Positions 45,601 through 58,704 of a stretch of DNA of 64,000 nt are shown here, one piece after another. Both the position numbers and the translations under genes were made by a program. The stretch is from Dermatemys mawii (taxonomy: Eukaryota > Chordata > Testudines > Dermatemydidae), in the NCBI GenBank assembly GCA_007922305.1, contig ML677351.1:9887558-9951557 (forward strand), given 5' to 3'. The notes under the pieces were generated by a model. It ran no database searches and was not told where the DNA came from. It worked only from the letters and a program-made list of their open reading frames with translations. The number at the start of each line of letters is the position of its first letter. Within the stretch, counting starts at the first letter, position 1.

Positions 45601-47175
45601 AAGTTATCCATCCTTAGGCTGTATAACATAAATAAATAATAACTACCATTACCTTCAGTGATTGGTGCTTAGGATGTGTACAGACTAAGATAAAAGTTGA
45701 CATTTTTAAAGCAAGTACAAAAGGAAGGAGTATGTGCTGAGTGGACAGATGTTGCACAACATGAGGTTTTGGTATTATTTATAAAGAAATTCATACATTT
45801 TTTAATTCAATTTGGGCCACAGATTCTGCAAGCCTTACTCACATTATTATTATTATTATTTCTTTGTGTAGCACTCCCTATGTGCTACTTGAGAGAGAAG
45901 ATGATTGATCCAAGAAGTTCACAACGTACTTTCACCTGTAACTAATTTTCTTCCTGGCTATAAATACTATTGTTGGCATTTTTTAAACAAAAAGGAAAAG
46001 AATGGTCAGAAGTTTTTTTCACACATCTCAAGAAGAGCACAGATTGGAGGGGATCACATGTATGAATGTGTCCAAAGGGCAATTTCAAGCACAAAAATGC
46101 CTTAAAAAAAAAAAGAGAGAAACTATCAGCATTTTTCTGATCAGTAGTGTTGTACTGCCATTTAATAAAAGATGTCTCCAACGGATAACCAACAAACTCA
46201 CCTGGAAAAATGGATGAGAGGCTCACTTCAATTTAACACATTTTGGCATCAGGATTTGGCCTTATGGGACAAGATGGCCCTTAGAATAGAGGAAGAAATG
46301 CTTTATAAACTGACTGAACAGAAAAGAAAATTGAATTTAAGTGTTAGTTTTATCATCATCTTGGAAAGAACCATACAGTGGTCTAGATTGTGATGTCTTT
46401 TCTCACTCTTAATAGTACCTCACATGATGAGTACTATTAAAATCAGGAAGATGACTTCTGGGGTAAGGGAGTACTCATTTTGAGTAACACTATCACAATC
46501 AGACCCTCTGTGAAAAGTCCCATTAATTTCAATGGAATTACTTGCAAAGTAAGTTACTACTTATCATGAAGAAGGGTAACAGAACATAGCTTTTCATAAA
46601 AACAAAGGAAAAAGAAATCTGGGTTGAATTCCTAAAGACATGGTGCTCTTATTCTGACTATTGTGTGATTTCCACTCAAGTAAAAATACAGTAACCCACT
46701 ATTATAGCAAAAAATGTCAACTATCATTGAACAAAAAGGGAATATATTTAGCATCTAGAAAAAAATCAGACCTCTAAATTAAGCATTTAAAAGAGATCTG
46801 TTGTAGGGTGATGGAGAGTACTGTTGCTGCTGCTATTTATGCTCTATACAAAACAACAAAAGGATGAGATTTACTATTTTGTCAGAAACCATTGTAGGGT
46901 CAGCTACAGGAAGAGAGAACTTTATGGTTACTTGATGATGATCTAGGAACTTGCCTGAAGTTTTACCCAAAATTCAAATGCAGCCCAGCCCAATAATATT
47001 GAGAAGTTCAGAAAAAGATTCTTCTGTTATCTTTAATTTGTGCTTCTGTTACATTACTAAGAGAAATCCAAGAATACTTAGTTTCTGAAAATACTGGAAC
47101 TCTCCTGGGAAAGTCTATGCTTATGAGAATTCCAGACCAGAGAAAGAATCAGATGGGAGTTCAGATTTGTGAATC
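45601..47175. other. Stretch without recognised gene
   Basis: Contains (ATT)n at 45843-45861 and an A-run near 46103. A part near 46495-46560 ('gtcccattaatttcaatggaatta') resembles the edge of a palindromic amniote repeat. Confidence 0.4.
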
Positions 47176-49590
47176 TTAGAATCATAGAATATCAGGTTTG
47201 GAAGGTTCAGGACTTTTGAGGTCATCTAGTCCAACCCCTTCCTCAAAGCAGGACCTAATACCCAACTAAATCATCCCAGCCAGGGATTTCTCAAGCCTGA
47301 CTGTAAAATCCTCTAAAGAAGGAGATTCCACCATCTCCCTAGGTAACCCATACCAGTGCTTCACCACCCTCCTAGTGAGTTTATCCTAATATCCAACCTA
47401 AACCTCCCCCACTGCAATTTGAGACCATTACTCCTTGTTCTGTCATCTGGTACCACTGAGAACAACCTAGATCCATCTTCTTTGGAACCCTCTTTCAGGA
47501 GCTAAAAGCAGCTATCAAATCTCCCCTCGGTCTTCTCTTCTGCAGACTAACCAATCCCAGTTCTCTCAGCCTCTCCTCATAAGTCATGTGCTCCAACCCC
47601 CTAATGATTTTTGTTGCCCTCCGCTGGACTCTCTCCAATTTTTTCACATCCTTCTTGCAGTGTGAGGCCCAAAACTGGACACAGTACTCCAGATGCAGCT
47701 TCACCAATGCCGAATAGAGGGGAATGATCACATTCCTTGATCTGCTGGCAACGGCTTTACTTATACAGCCCAAAATGCCATTAGCCTTCTTGGCAACAAG
47801 GACACACTGTTGACTCATACACAGCTTCTCATCCACTGTAACCCCTAGGTCCTTTTCTGCAGGACTGCTGCCTAGCCACTTGCAGGACTTGGTCCCTAGT
47901 CTACAGCAGTGCATGGGATTCTTCCGTGCTAAGTGCAGGACTCTGCACTTGTCCTTGTTGAATCTCATCAGATTTCTTTTAGCCCAATCCTTCAATTTGT
48001 CTAGGTCCCTCTGTATCCTATCCCTACCCTCCAGCATATCTACCACTCCCCCCAGTTGTGTCATCTGAAAACTTGATGACAGTGCAAGCCATATCATCCT
48101 CCAGATCATTAATGAAGATATTGAACAAAACCAGCCCCAGGACTGATCCTTAGGGCATTCTGCTTGATACCAGCTGCCAACTAGACATGGAGCCATTGAT
48201 CACTAACTGTTGAACCTGATGATGTAGCCAGCTTTCTATCAACCTTAAAGTCTATTCATCCACCCCATACTCCTTTAACTTGCTGGCAAGAATACTGTGG
48301 GAGACGGTATCAAAAGCTTTGCTAAAGTCAAGGAACAAACATCCACTGCGTTCCCCTCATCCTCAGAGCCAGTTATCTCATCATAGAAGGCAATTAGGTT
48401 AGTCAGGCATAACTTGTCCTTGGTGAATCCACATTGACTGTTCTTGATCACTTTCCTCTCCTTTAAGTGCTTCAGAATTGATTCCAGAGGACCTGCTCCA
48501 TGATTTTTCCAGGGACTGAGGCGAAGCTGGCTAGCCTGTTCCTTCCCTTTTTAAAAGATAGCACTACATTAGCTTTTTTCCAGTCGTCTGGGACCTTCCC
48601 CAGTCGCCATGAGTTTTCAAAGAAAATGGCCAATGGCTCTGCAATCACATCTGTCAACTTCATTAGCACCCTCGGATGCAGCACATCCGGCCCCATGGAC
48701 TTGTGCTTGTCCAGCTTTTCTGAATAGTCCTGAACCACTTCTTTCTTCATAGAAGGCTGGTTACCTCCTCCCCATACTGTGATGTCCAATGTAGTAGTCT
48801 GGGAGCTGATCTTGTTCGTGAAGACAGAGGCAAGCAAAGCACTGAATACATTAGCTTTCTCCACATTCTCTGTCACTAGGTTGCCTCTTCCTTCAGTTAG
48901 GGGCACACACTTTCCCTGACCATCTTCTTGTTGCTAATATACCTGTAGAAACCCTTCTTGTTACTCTTAACATCCCTTCCTAGCTGCAACTCCAAGTGTT
49001 ATTTGGCTTTCCTGATTTCACTCCTGCATGCCTGAGCAATATTTTTATACTCCTCCCTAGTCATTTGTCCAATATTCCAGTTTTTGTAATCTTCTTTTTC
49101 GTGCTTAAGATCAACAAGGATTTACTATTAAGTCAAGCTGATCGCCTGCCATATTTACTGTTCTTTCTATACATTAAGGTAGCTTGTTCATGCAACTTCA
49201 ATAAGGATTCTTGAAAATATAGCCAGTTCTCCTGGACTCCTTTCCCCATCATGTTATTCTCCCAAGGGATCCTGCCCATCAATTCCCTAAGGGAGTCAAA
49301 GTCTGCTTTTCTGAAGTCCAGGGACTGAATTATGCTGCTCTCCTTTCTTCCTTGTGTCAGGATCCTGAACTCGACCATTTCATGGTCACTGCCTCCCAGG
49401 TTCTCATCCACTTTTGCTTCCCCTACTAATTCTTCCCTGTTTGTGAGCAACAGGTCGAGAAGAGCTTTGCCCCTAGTTGGTTCTTCCAGTGCTTGCACCA
49501 GGAAATTGTCCCCTATGCTTTCCAAAAACTTCCTGAATGTTTTAATTAGACCAGCCTCTCAACTTTTAAGCCTAACCCATCACAGTGGGT
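47176..49590 (-). mobile_element. Long CR1 LINE copy, about 2.4 kb, reversed
   Basis: The 3' end reads at the left ('agaatcatagaatatcagg', 'gtcatctagtccaacccctt'). Reverse transcriptase occupies 47.5-48.9 kb and the C-terminal endonuclease 49.1-49.5 kb. The copy is 5'-truncated near a hAT MITE at 49597. It is better preserved than the other CR1 copies here. Confidence 0.93.
47495..49525 (-). pseudogene. CR1 ORF2 remnant: endonuclease C-terminus and reverse transcriptase
   Basis: From the 5' side: 'LLDLLLTNREELVGEAKV' and 'LGGSDHEMVEFRI' (endonuclease, SDH motif, 49133-49525); 'LAIFFENSWRLGKVPDDWKK' (start of reverse transcriptase, 48472-48906); then a shifted polymerase box near 48065-48085 reading FSDDT in its own frame, out of frame with the next segment; then '[20 protein letters not shown]', '[13 protein letters not shown]' and '[20 protein letters not shown]' (C-terminal part, 47495-48130). 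Several frameshifts and stops separate the pieces. Confidence 0.92.
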
Positions 49591-49596
49591 GACACC

Positions 49597-49719
49597 TAGG
49601 GTGACTGAACAGCAAATGTGAAAAATTAGGTTGGGGCTGGAGGGTAATCGGAGCCTATATAACAAAAAGACTCAACAATCAGGACTGTCCCTATAAAGTC
49701 AAGACATCCGGTCACCCTA
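49597..49719 (+). mobile_element. hAT MITE, 123 bp, with perfect 8-bp target duplication
   Basis: TAGGGTGAC ... GTCACCCTA flanked by GTGACACC at 49589-49596 and 49720-49727. Same family as 30023-30122. Confidence 0.93.
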
Positions 49720-49727
49720 GTGACACC

Positions 49728-52700
49728 TGTCAACTTCTGCATGATCATGAAATAACATGACACTATTGTTGGAATAATGTGGAAGTTATTGCTTCCAAAT
49801 ACAATTGTTTCCATCTGAGAGCTGACAGGGCACACGGTAGGAAATTGCATCCCATATTGCACAGGCTGGAATCAATACTGTAATTAAAGGTTTTGAGTTC
49901 TGAAGGGGATTGATAAAACAGATCCAAACACATTTTTCACCACTGTGAAAAAGCAGAAAGAAAATGAAAGATAAAATTGAGGAACTGATGCACATAGAAA
50001 CTGTTTCCCAAAGGGGAGTATGTACATCTAGTAAGTTACTTAAAAGGTGAGTTTCAGAAGAAATAAGGAAAGTAAAAAGGAATAGACACAGTATGTACTG
50101 GGTCTACTTTTTGTTATTTTTTCAGATGGCTTATTTTACATTTGTACAGCATTCTCAGTATTTCTGATTAGAATTAGTTTTGCACTCAGCAATTGAAATA
50201 TTAATAGACAAGGACACTAAAATGACCCGGGAACCGCATAACTTAGGGACAAACTCTTTTCCCAAGTCTCATACTGCCACAGTTGCCATCAGCAGAAGGC
50301 CTTGAAATTGATCTTGCTTAATAAGAAAGGAAGGGAGCTGCTGGCAGAGGGGTTTTCATAAAATCTCCTTATCTGGAATGCTCTTCCCAAAATGGTTCGA
50401 AATAGTCCAGATCCAGTTACCTTCCAGGCCTGCTGCAAAGGCCCAGAGAAGCTTCAGTGAGCATTGGCAGAGGGCTGAGGCTTTTGAGGATGAGGTTTCT
50501 GTTTAGTGGAGAAGTATGGTGAGGATTTTAAATCATGTTGGTCACATGACATGATTAACTGAGTTGTGCCTGAATAGGATAAAGGAGAAGTGTCAGTATT
50601 TTGAATGATATATGGTTTGCAACTGCTATGAGGTTGTGTTTTTAAATATGGGTCAAAGCTGAGATGGGTGACATTTTGTGCAGAGTTTCTTTTAGGAGAA
50701 AAGCAATTAAGTAAATAGGATTTGGTTTAAAAAAAATCACAAATGATATAGAACAATCTGCTGTAGCCTCTCACTTCTAATATGGAAGGAATTTTGATTT
50801 ATTTTTAGTAATGCAAAACCACAAACCTTTGGAGGAAGTGTCTTATTTAGACTTTTGGAGAGGTAATGTAAGAACAGATCATGGCCTGCCGTTCATGAAC
50901 TGTACAGGAATGAAAGCAGGAACAAGACTCCTCACCATACATACCGCCCTGCATGCCTCCTGCATCTGTAAGCACAGGAGGAAAACAGGAGCTGCAAGCT
51001 TAGTAAGAAGAATAGGTAGAGTCATGTCTGTGCCTCTGAGGTGCTGGCCCGTGTGCACATAATTCACAAAGAGAGAGGACTAAATTAGTTGATTGAAATA
51101 TTTGTACTTCTGGGTTTTCCTTATGATATTTTTCATATCATATGATAAAACATGAAAAGCTAGATTGTCCCCTTGTTCCTAGCCCTTTCTAATGTGTGGC
51201 AAGGACTTGTGTAGTCCCAGAAGCAGGGGAGGGGCCCAGGAAAGAAACTTTCTCCTCTCACCTCTTGCTCATAGTGGGGGTAATCATCTTTCATTAGCCA
51301 TGATCATCAGGAAGACAAGGTGAATCTAAAGTGCTACAACGCTAGGGAGAACTCTACTGATGCTAATGGTTGCATACCACCCCCCCCTCCATGTTCCTCC
51401 ACTTATTATTATTGTTGCTTTTATTTTAATGGTTTTTCTTTTCTTTTTTCCAAATGTCCTCACATTTTTAAGAAGTCACACACTCAGATGCTCTCTAATA
51501 AGCAAATGAAAAGAGAGGCAATGTTGAGATTTAGTAACAAGAACATTCACAGCTCTTCTGCTGTGGTCTCCTCAATCTGTTTACAAACACATCAAGGCCA
51601 TATATCAAAACCATAATGCAGAAACTGCATCAGATAAAACCATCTTGTCTATTAACTCTAGTAAGTGTGTTAACACTAGATCTCTCCCACTCTATGGCAA
51701 AATACACCCAGAGTAAGATCCACAGCCCTAGCACCTGCACATTGGCTACAAGGGCCAGACCAGCATAAAGAAGGTGTAAAAGTCCAGTCATGATCAGGCA
51801 AGGATTCCTGAATGGAAGAACTCAGGAAAAACAGTTGTACTGATGCCTTTCAGGGACTGCCCTGTAAGCCCCAGCATAGTGGGTGCGGGGAAGGGATGAG
51901 TCAGGAGCACTGTGGATATTTCAGACAGTGCTGCCACCCATTGAGCAGAACAAGGAGGCTGCTGTAATTTAGACAGATCTTCAGGAATATCTAAATTACG
52001 CACGGTGCCACCCCACCACCAGAGCAGTCTAGAACTGGAAGGATGCCACAGTAGCTTATAGACATCTTAGCTTGCTTTCACCCTAGGCAAAAGTTCTGTT
52101 GTGCCTCTCAGAGGTACAAATCGAGAGAGAAAGTCCAAGTCTGCTGTCACCCACAATGAAGAAAAGTATTGAAATTCCAACCTGAGACAACAGTGGCTCT
52201 ATACATGAAAACACCCAGTGAAGTAAACAGGTAGCTAGTTTAACTCTGATACTGAACTAAAGATTCCAGTCAGAACATGTGAGGACAGCAAGTTCAAATA
52301 GATAAACAGTAAACAAACAATACAACTACTAAAAAGACAAAGAGAAGCAGCAATGAATTTATCCTCATGATCTCTAATAGCGTAGCACTCTAACGTGAGA
52401 CAAAGGTGTTAGCTTCCATCTAAATCGTAAAGATAAATGTTTGTCAACAGAACAGAAAGTTGCTTTTAGCATATAGCCATATTTTTCCATTCAAGACTTA
52501 TTTTTTCTTCCTATCAAACAAAACTCTAGAATAATGTCAGTCTTCATACACGGGATATTCAGCTTTTGACTAATGGAGTTATAAGAGCAGCTCTTTGATT
52601 TTCTGGGAGTCACTGCTTGATTTCTGCTGAGAGTCCTAAGGAGATCTGACATGCATTTTGTAAAGATATTTCTGACTCAAAACTCTTGGGTATCCTGATT

Positions 52701-52960
52701 CTCCTTAGATTCCTGATTATGACATCATCGCTGGGAAATTTACTCTGTCGAGCAAGTGTTTAGTCTCTCTAATTACTATCCAGTATAGGGCTGTCTGAAA
52801 TACTGTTCACTGCTGGGAAAAAGAGGAAAAAATAAATGCAATTTGTGGTTTTGTGGAAGAAAAAAAATTGATGCGTTTTACTTTTCTTTTGGATTGTTTG
52901 TTTTAAAGATCATTTTATATGGGTAGAAACATTTACAGCAAACACAATAAAAACAACAAA
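49728..52960. other. Three-kilobase stretch without recognised gene
   Basis: No coding exon. Frames up to 98 residues (51320-51616 on +) include low-complexity C/T-rich sequence. No repeat was named with confidence. Confidence 0.45.
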
Positions 52961-53086
52961 GGTCACACTGTCGCAAGCGGCCATGATACTAGGCCCTCCA
53001 TATTATTTGTAAAATGTAAAGAAAAATATGGAAGTTGCCTAATTCTTTTTTTCAATTATGCCAGTGTAAATCAGGAGTAACTGCAA
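52961..53086 (+). repeat. Local duplication, copy 1 (paired with 54664-54787)
   Basis: About 126 bp that recur 1.7 kb downstream with roughly 90 percent identity by eye, from 'ggtcacac' through 'catattatttgtaaaatg' to 'aatcaggagtaactgcaa'. Confidence 0.9.
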
Positions 53087-54663
53087 GCAGCTCTGAGTTT
53101 TTTATTGCTGGGAAATGAGATTACACTGTACAGAGGTTTACAGGTTGGGCTTTGATGCTAAGCAAGGACACTCCTACCATACAAGCTCTAGTATCTACTT
53201 AAATATTTATGTTTTTTACATATTTATAAAGAAAAGAAACAGAAACAAGCACTAAGTATCCAAATCTCAATTAAGCTGGCAGTACTTGCTTGATAGAGTG
53301 CTCAAGAGTTTCAATTTAAAAAAAACCCCTCCGTATAGGAAAGAAAAATGGTTTACATAATTTCTACAAGTTTCACTGCAGCATTACAGGCTGCCATCTG
53401 AAACAGCTTGCATTCACCAGCAGGAGAGAAAGGCAGCTGATAGCCTCTGCAACATACAGCATGCTGTGGCGTGGGGGAAAAATAGGACACATTACACAGC
53501 AATAGTAATTCAAACTACTTTATATTCAAATAGAAAATATATGACCACCTCAATTCATCTCTGGGATAAAAAAATAAATCTAGATTGAAATAGATGGTAT
53601 TTAAAACTTTTAAAAAAACAGAGACCAGATATATTTCCTAGTTCTGTATGCTCCAGTGAATAAAAGGCAAGAATTGCAATAACACAGCAATAGAACTTTC
53701 ACAAGAACTATAGTGCAATGATTAATTACATTTCACACTTCCAGTTGGCTTTTAAAACTTGTAAATTCTCAATGGTTTTCTGGAGCAGTTGCCAATATTT
53801 GGTAACCTAAGCATACTGGAACAACAGAGGAAAGGGGGTGTATTCAAAAAAATCTGCCACATGCAAATTGTAAGTGTGATCACAGATATGGGGGCGTCAC
53901 AGTGAGGAACATGCCCTGTTCACAATCAAACAAGCAGATTATCAGATCACGCATTCAGGCTCTTTCCTGACAATCACTGGTGAAATATTGTCCTATCACA
54001 AAGTGATATCCTATTTTGTGACATTCGGCACACATTTGTTTCAAGCAGTCAATCCAATGTGCTGCACTGGGGCGGCTCACAGAGGTGGCTCATCACATGC
54101 CCTCCAGGACACAGGAATAATGCCAGGATAATTACAGTCAAGGGAGAAAGGGTAATGGAGGGTGACAGAATGGTGACTTCCAGTGCAGAAGCTGTGGAAA
54201 TCTGCAGGGTCTTACCCTATCCAAAATAGCCTTAATTAAAATTTGATATATTTGTTTTGTGGCTGTTGTAGCTTTCACAGATATGTCTCAATGATGCGAA
54301 CAGCAGTCACATTTTCCATATTGACTTAATTGGACTATGCATGACTCCTTAGGCTAAGAGAAAGAGGTAGAAAACATGCTGGTCATCTCACACAACATCT
54401 GTGGTCCCTTTAGACAGTCCTTTACAGCCTGGCACAGATGGGGGAGAACTGTGGATGCAAATCAGACTCCCCTTGCAGCACCTCAAGTCAACCAGGTGGA
54501 ATCCCACTCTCTATTTGCTTGAACAATTCTTTGAGCAAAACAAAGCTAGTAATGACTTTGCAAATACTAATGAAAGGTAATGGAGAGTTATTTTGAAACA
54601 CTTGCTCATTGAGGTTGCACAGCAACCCCGTTGGACCATTTTGAGGCCCTGAAACAGAACAGA
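53087..54663. other. Stretch between the duplicated segments, no gene recognised
   Basis: AT-rich, unassigned sequence. Confidence 0.45.
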
Positions 54664-54787
54664 GGTCCCACAGTTACAAGCAGCCATGATACTAGGCCAT
54701 CCATATTATTTGTAAAATGTAAAGAAAAATATGGGAGTTGCCTAATTCTTTTTTCAGTTATGCCAGTGTAAATCAGGAGTAACTGCA
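54664..54787 (+). repeat. Local duplication, copy 2 (paired with 52961-53086)
   Basis: Direct repeat of copy 1, same strand, with a few substitutions and small indels (for example one T fewer in a T run). Confidence 0.9.
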
Positions 54788-56559
54788 ATGTAGTAAATGA
54801 AATTATTCCAGCGTAAATACCATATACATTAAAAGAATCAGACTCATGGTGATGCCTGCTTCAATAATGTGATATGACTGTTGAGCCTGCTCTGCTCTAT
54901 TTGATGGACAGCATATTAGTCACAACTGAAGATGGCTCTGAGGCGCTCATATCAGGGAAGGTATCTTTGCTACAATTCAGTATTGAAAGATGCCTGTTTC
55001 CCCCTCATCCCTCTGGAGATGAGCCGGTTCAGTCCAACACAGACATATTTCCATACATATGGGTAAAGCTGCTTTCTTTGCCTAAGTGATAAGAGCCTCC
55101 TTCACTGGCTTTTTAGGGAGGGAAATGTACTCAAAGTTGAGAAAAAAACATTAAACTTAATTAGGGAAGGACAGTTTCCTTTTTTCACCTAACATTCAAG
55201 TCCTTCTTTTAATAAACACTATCCATATTTCATTTCAGACAAGTCATTGAAACATTTTGTCTGACACTAAGATTATAAGAAATATTTTAGTTACCCCATG
55301 ATTCTCACTTTTAATGCTGTAAGAACCAGCAAAATCTTGATTGAGAGACTGTTTTGTTAAGTCTTCTCTTTCCTTTTTTTAAACTTCAACAATACAAAAA
55401 TAAGGAAAATGCAAAAGAATTCTTTGGGATCCCAAGAGGGGGACTAAGTACAAGCACTTACTAGACAAAGGTTTATTATTTTTTTTAAATAACTGTTGTC
55501 CTGGGCATACTAAGAAATGTTAGTTTTCTTGTTGTGAGTTCAGTGAACCGGTTCATTTTTTAATGGTTTGCTAAGGTGTACATGACACAGAAACTTCAGT
55601 GAATATATTCTAAAATGAAGTTACCTAGACAAAAAACACATCTTGATGCCATCAATTTTTTCTAATGATTATGTGGACCCACAGCTGAAATGAATTAAGA
55701 AACTAAAATGTCAGGTACTTATTCTTTGAAAGTTCCACAGGGATTGTAGAGCTGAAATCTTTAAAAACACAAAACAAAAAACCTTCAGGGGCTATGAAAT
55801 ATGAAATTTGCACAAACCACCACCACCAGTCATTGTTAGTCCAACCTTCTTCAAATTCTTCTGGCTAGTTTATATGTACTATGAAAGAAGAAAAGAAAAG
55901 TTTGGAAAGGAGACATATGATTATAGATAGCTGTTTTTGTTTTCTCCTGAGCTAGTGAGATATATGGCATTCTAATATTAATGGAGGTGTTTCTCTTTTC
56001 TGTCTATCTATAGAAGTCCATCCATAATTAGGTATTTTAACTTGCTATCACCATGGTACTGAAGTGCAACAGGTTCAGTATTTGTCCAGAATATGTCCAA
56101 ACAATTGAGAGCACCGGTCAGTGCATTTCACCACAACTGGTTAAACTGCTAAAACCCAGCCAAATCACCACACAACTAATCTGAAGAACAGAATTATTCT
56201 CTATATTTAAGTGGTATATCAGCAGCCATCTACTTTTATCGTGGGTATAATTTTTCAAAAGTGTTCATTTTTCAAAGTTTGTGCCTCAATGTATATATTT
56301 GTCTTCCATTAAACTTGTGACTTTTTGCAGTGGAGAAAAAACAAAAACATTGTATTCCTTAAATAACTTGTAAGCTTTGACTCTCATCTCACACTATATT
56401 CCATCTGAAACACAGAGACAACCAACATTGTCGTGTTTCATGATTGAGGCAGGATTGAAGATTATTTAACCTATTAGCACCAAATGACAAATAGAAATGT
56501 GTTAAATTTTACTGCCATTTTTTTCAGTGGAAAAAAAGCAGATATAGCAACACTAATGT
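54788..56559. other. Stretch without recognised gene
   Basis: AT-rich, short frames only. Confidence 0.45.
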
Positions 56560-56905
56560 TTCCAGTATGTGTGTCACTTTTCCCCAATTGTTTTGGTAGA
56601 AAAAAAATGAAAAATATCTGGAAAAAAATTGATGACTATTTCTACATTTTCTAAATGAAACATTTGTGTATTTTGGTTTGGAATGCCTGTTTCAAGATTT
56701 TCCTTAATAAAAAAACAAAAAATAAAAATATTTAAAAATTATCAAAATCAAAATATTTAGATTGAAAAATGCCAATTGAAACAAACATTCTGTTCCACCC
56801 AGAACAAAATGTTTTTGAAATTTTCAGTTGGCTGAAAAAATCATTTTTGGTTTGACCTGAAATAAAATTATGTTTTTACAGAATTTACAGTGAACTGAAA
56901 AATCC
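56560..56905. repeat. Old AT-rich interspersed repeat ('aattttcagttggctgaaaaa' family)
   Basis: Words such as 'gaaacatttgtgtattttgg', 'ttgaaattttcagttggctg' and 'agtgaactgaaaaatcc' recall the arms of 5390-5660 and the segment at 11275-11470. Decayed. Confidence 0.4.
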
Positions 56906-57348
56906 ATTAGTCACACAGATCTTATAAGCACAGTACTGTGGCTACTGTAATCTAACCTGTCTGCTTTCTCTGCAGCTGGTTCCTGTCTCTATGTCAAAGT
57001 CAGTGAGTTTGTTGATTCTAGAAATGTTTGTTATTTTTTAAACTCATTTTGAAAAGATTGCCAATTAAGTCCAGGTCATTAACACCTTATAAAATCTAGT
57101 CTGAATTTCTGAATGCCCCAGACTACATACATTTGGTCTTTCCCCCACCCCAGGCTAGACAAGGTTTGAGAGATTAGCCTGGGGGTAGTGTTTTTCAGTT
57201 GAGCTAGATTAGAATAATCCAATTATTTTTACTTGACTGAACAGCCAATGAACAGCCATTTAATATCAATGTAGACACACTGCTATGTCTTTACTAGAAA
57301 AATAAAAAGATTTATTCTGAGCCCATGTTAAGCTAGCCTGTATTAAAT
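56906..57348. other. Stretch without recognised gene
   Basis: No feature recognised. Confidence 0.4.
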
Positions 57349-57896
57349 AAGGTCTGGTCTACACTAGAAAAGCAGGTTGGTTTAACTACATTGGTCAAGA
57401 GTGCGAAAAAATCTAGTAAAAGACATACTTAAGCCAACCTAAGTCCACATGTAGACAGTGCTAGGTCAATGGAAGAATTATTCCATAGACTTAGCTGAAG
57501 CCTCTCAGGCCAGGTCTACACCACCTGCATTGGTGGGTAGTGATCAGTTGATTTATTGTGTCTAGTCTAAACGCAATAAATCGATCCCTGAGTATTCTCT
57601 CGTCAACATCTGATCTCCACTGCCACATGAGGCATAGGCGGAGTTGATGGAGGAGCGGCAGTTAACTCAGTGTTATGAAGACACCGCAGTAAATTGACCT
57701 AAATGCCTGGACTTCAGCTACACTATTCACGTAGTTGAAGTTGCGTATCTTAGGTCGATGCCCCACATCCCCAGTGTAGACAAGGGTTTACAAAGGTGGA
57801 TTGCCTACCCCAATGAGAGAACTTCTCCAGCTGGCATAGGTAGTACTACAGCGGTGCAGCTGTGCTGTTGTAGAGTTTTAAGTGTAGACAAGCTCT
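57349..57896. mobile_element. Harbinger-like MITE split by a second MITE
   Basis: The left end 'ggtctggtctacactag' and the right end 'agtgtagacaagctct' are inverted. The two halves (57349-57507 and 57788-57896, about 270 bp together) follow the same internal order as the element at 58409-58704. The inner element occupies 57508-57787. Confidence 0.8.
57508..57787. mobile_element. Inner hairpin MITE, about 280 bp
   Basis: Termini 'ggccaggtctacacc' and 'gtgtagacaaggg' are inverted. The interior has 'gttgatttattg' and 'caataaatcgatc' as hairpin arms, as in 13688-13938, and 'ttcagctacactattcacg'/'cgtagttgaagttgcg'. No target duplication could be fixed. Confidence 0.75.
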
Positions 57897-58408
57897 AACT
57901 CGTGAGAAAATCCCAGTGAAGAAAAGGTGGTTTCTTAAAACCCATTTTAGCTGGTCAAGATAATCTAGACTAGTTGACTTGCATTAAAACTAAAACTGCC
58001 GTCTTCACCAGGATTTTAATGTGTGTTAAACTGTTTAGTTAAACATGGGTTTGAGATGTATCCTTTTTGTAGTGACACAACCTATTTAATGACTTTAGTT
58101 CAATTTTAGCAGTTCAAGCAATGGCATAGGCCCAGAAATTGGTTGAAATAACAGGGTTTCCTCCATTTCAAACTGAGGTACTGACATCTGGGCCAAAACT
58201 TTTGGGTGAATAAGCAGCAGGAGAGTCTGTGTTTTGCTGGAAGTACATGCAGGTTTCTAGAGAGAAATAAATGCAGGAGAGATGTTTGTTGGAATAGAGC
58301 AAAGGCGCCTGCCTCATGGCTCTGAACGGAAGAAGAGAAATTGAACGCTGTTTTGTTTTTGCTACTGCGAAAGATGACATGAATACATTGTATATATAAA
58401 ACTATACT
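57897..58408. other. Stretch without recognised gene
   Basis: No coding or repeat feature recognised apart from short TA runs. Confidence 0.4.
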
Positions 58409-58704
58409 AAGACCTGGTCTACACTTAAAACTTAGGTTGATGTAGTTAGAGTGTTCTGGGGTGTGAAAAATCTACACTCATGGGCCATAGCTACGTCAAC
58501 TAAACCTCTAGCATAGACGCAGCTATGTTGAGGGCAGAATGCCTCAATTGACGTAGATCACTTCCCTGAGGGAAGTGGAGTTCTTCCTACAGTGATGAAA
58601 AAAACACTTGCTGTCATTGTAGTCTGTGTTTATACTCCAGGGCTACCATAGCATCGTTACAGCACTATAGCTATAGTGTTGCAGTGCCAGTGGTGTACAT
58701 GTTT
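58409..58704. mobile_element. Harbinger-like MITE, about 296 bp
   Basis: 'aagacctggtctacactt' at the left and a decayed 'agtggtgtacatgtt' at the right. The interior follows the outer element at 57349 ('gtgtgaaaaatctacactc', 'tagacgcagctatgttg', 'acagcactatagctatagtg'). Confidence 0.75.
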
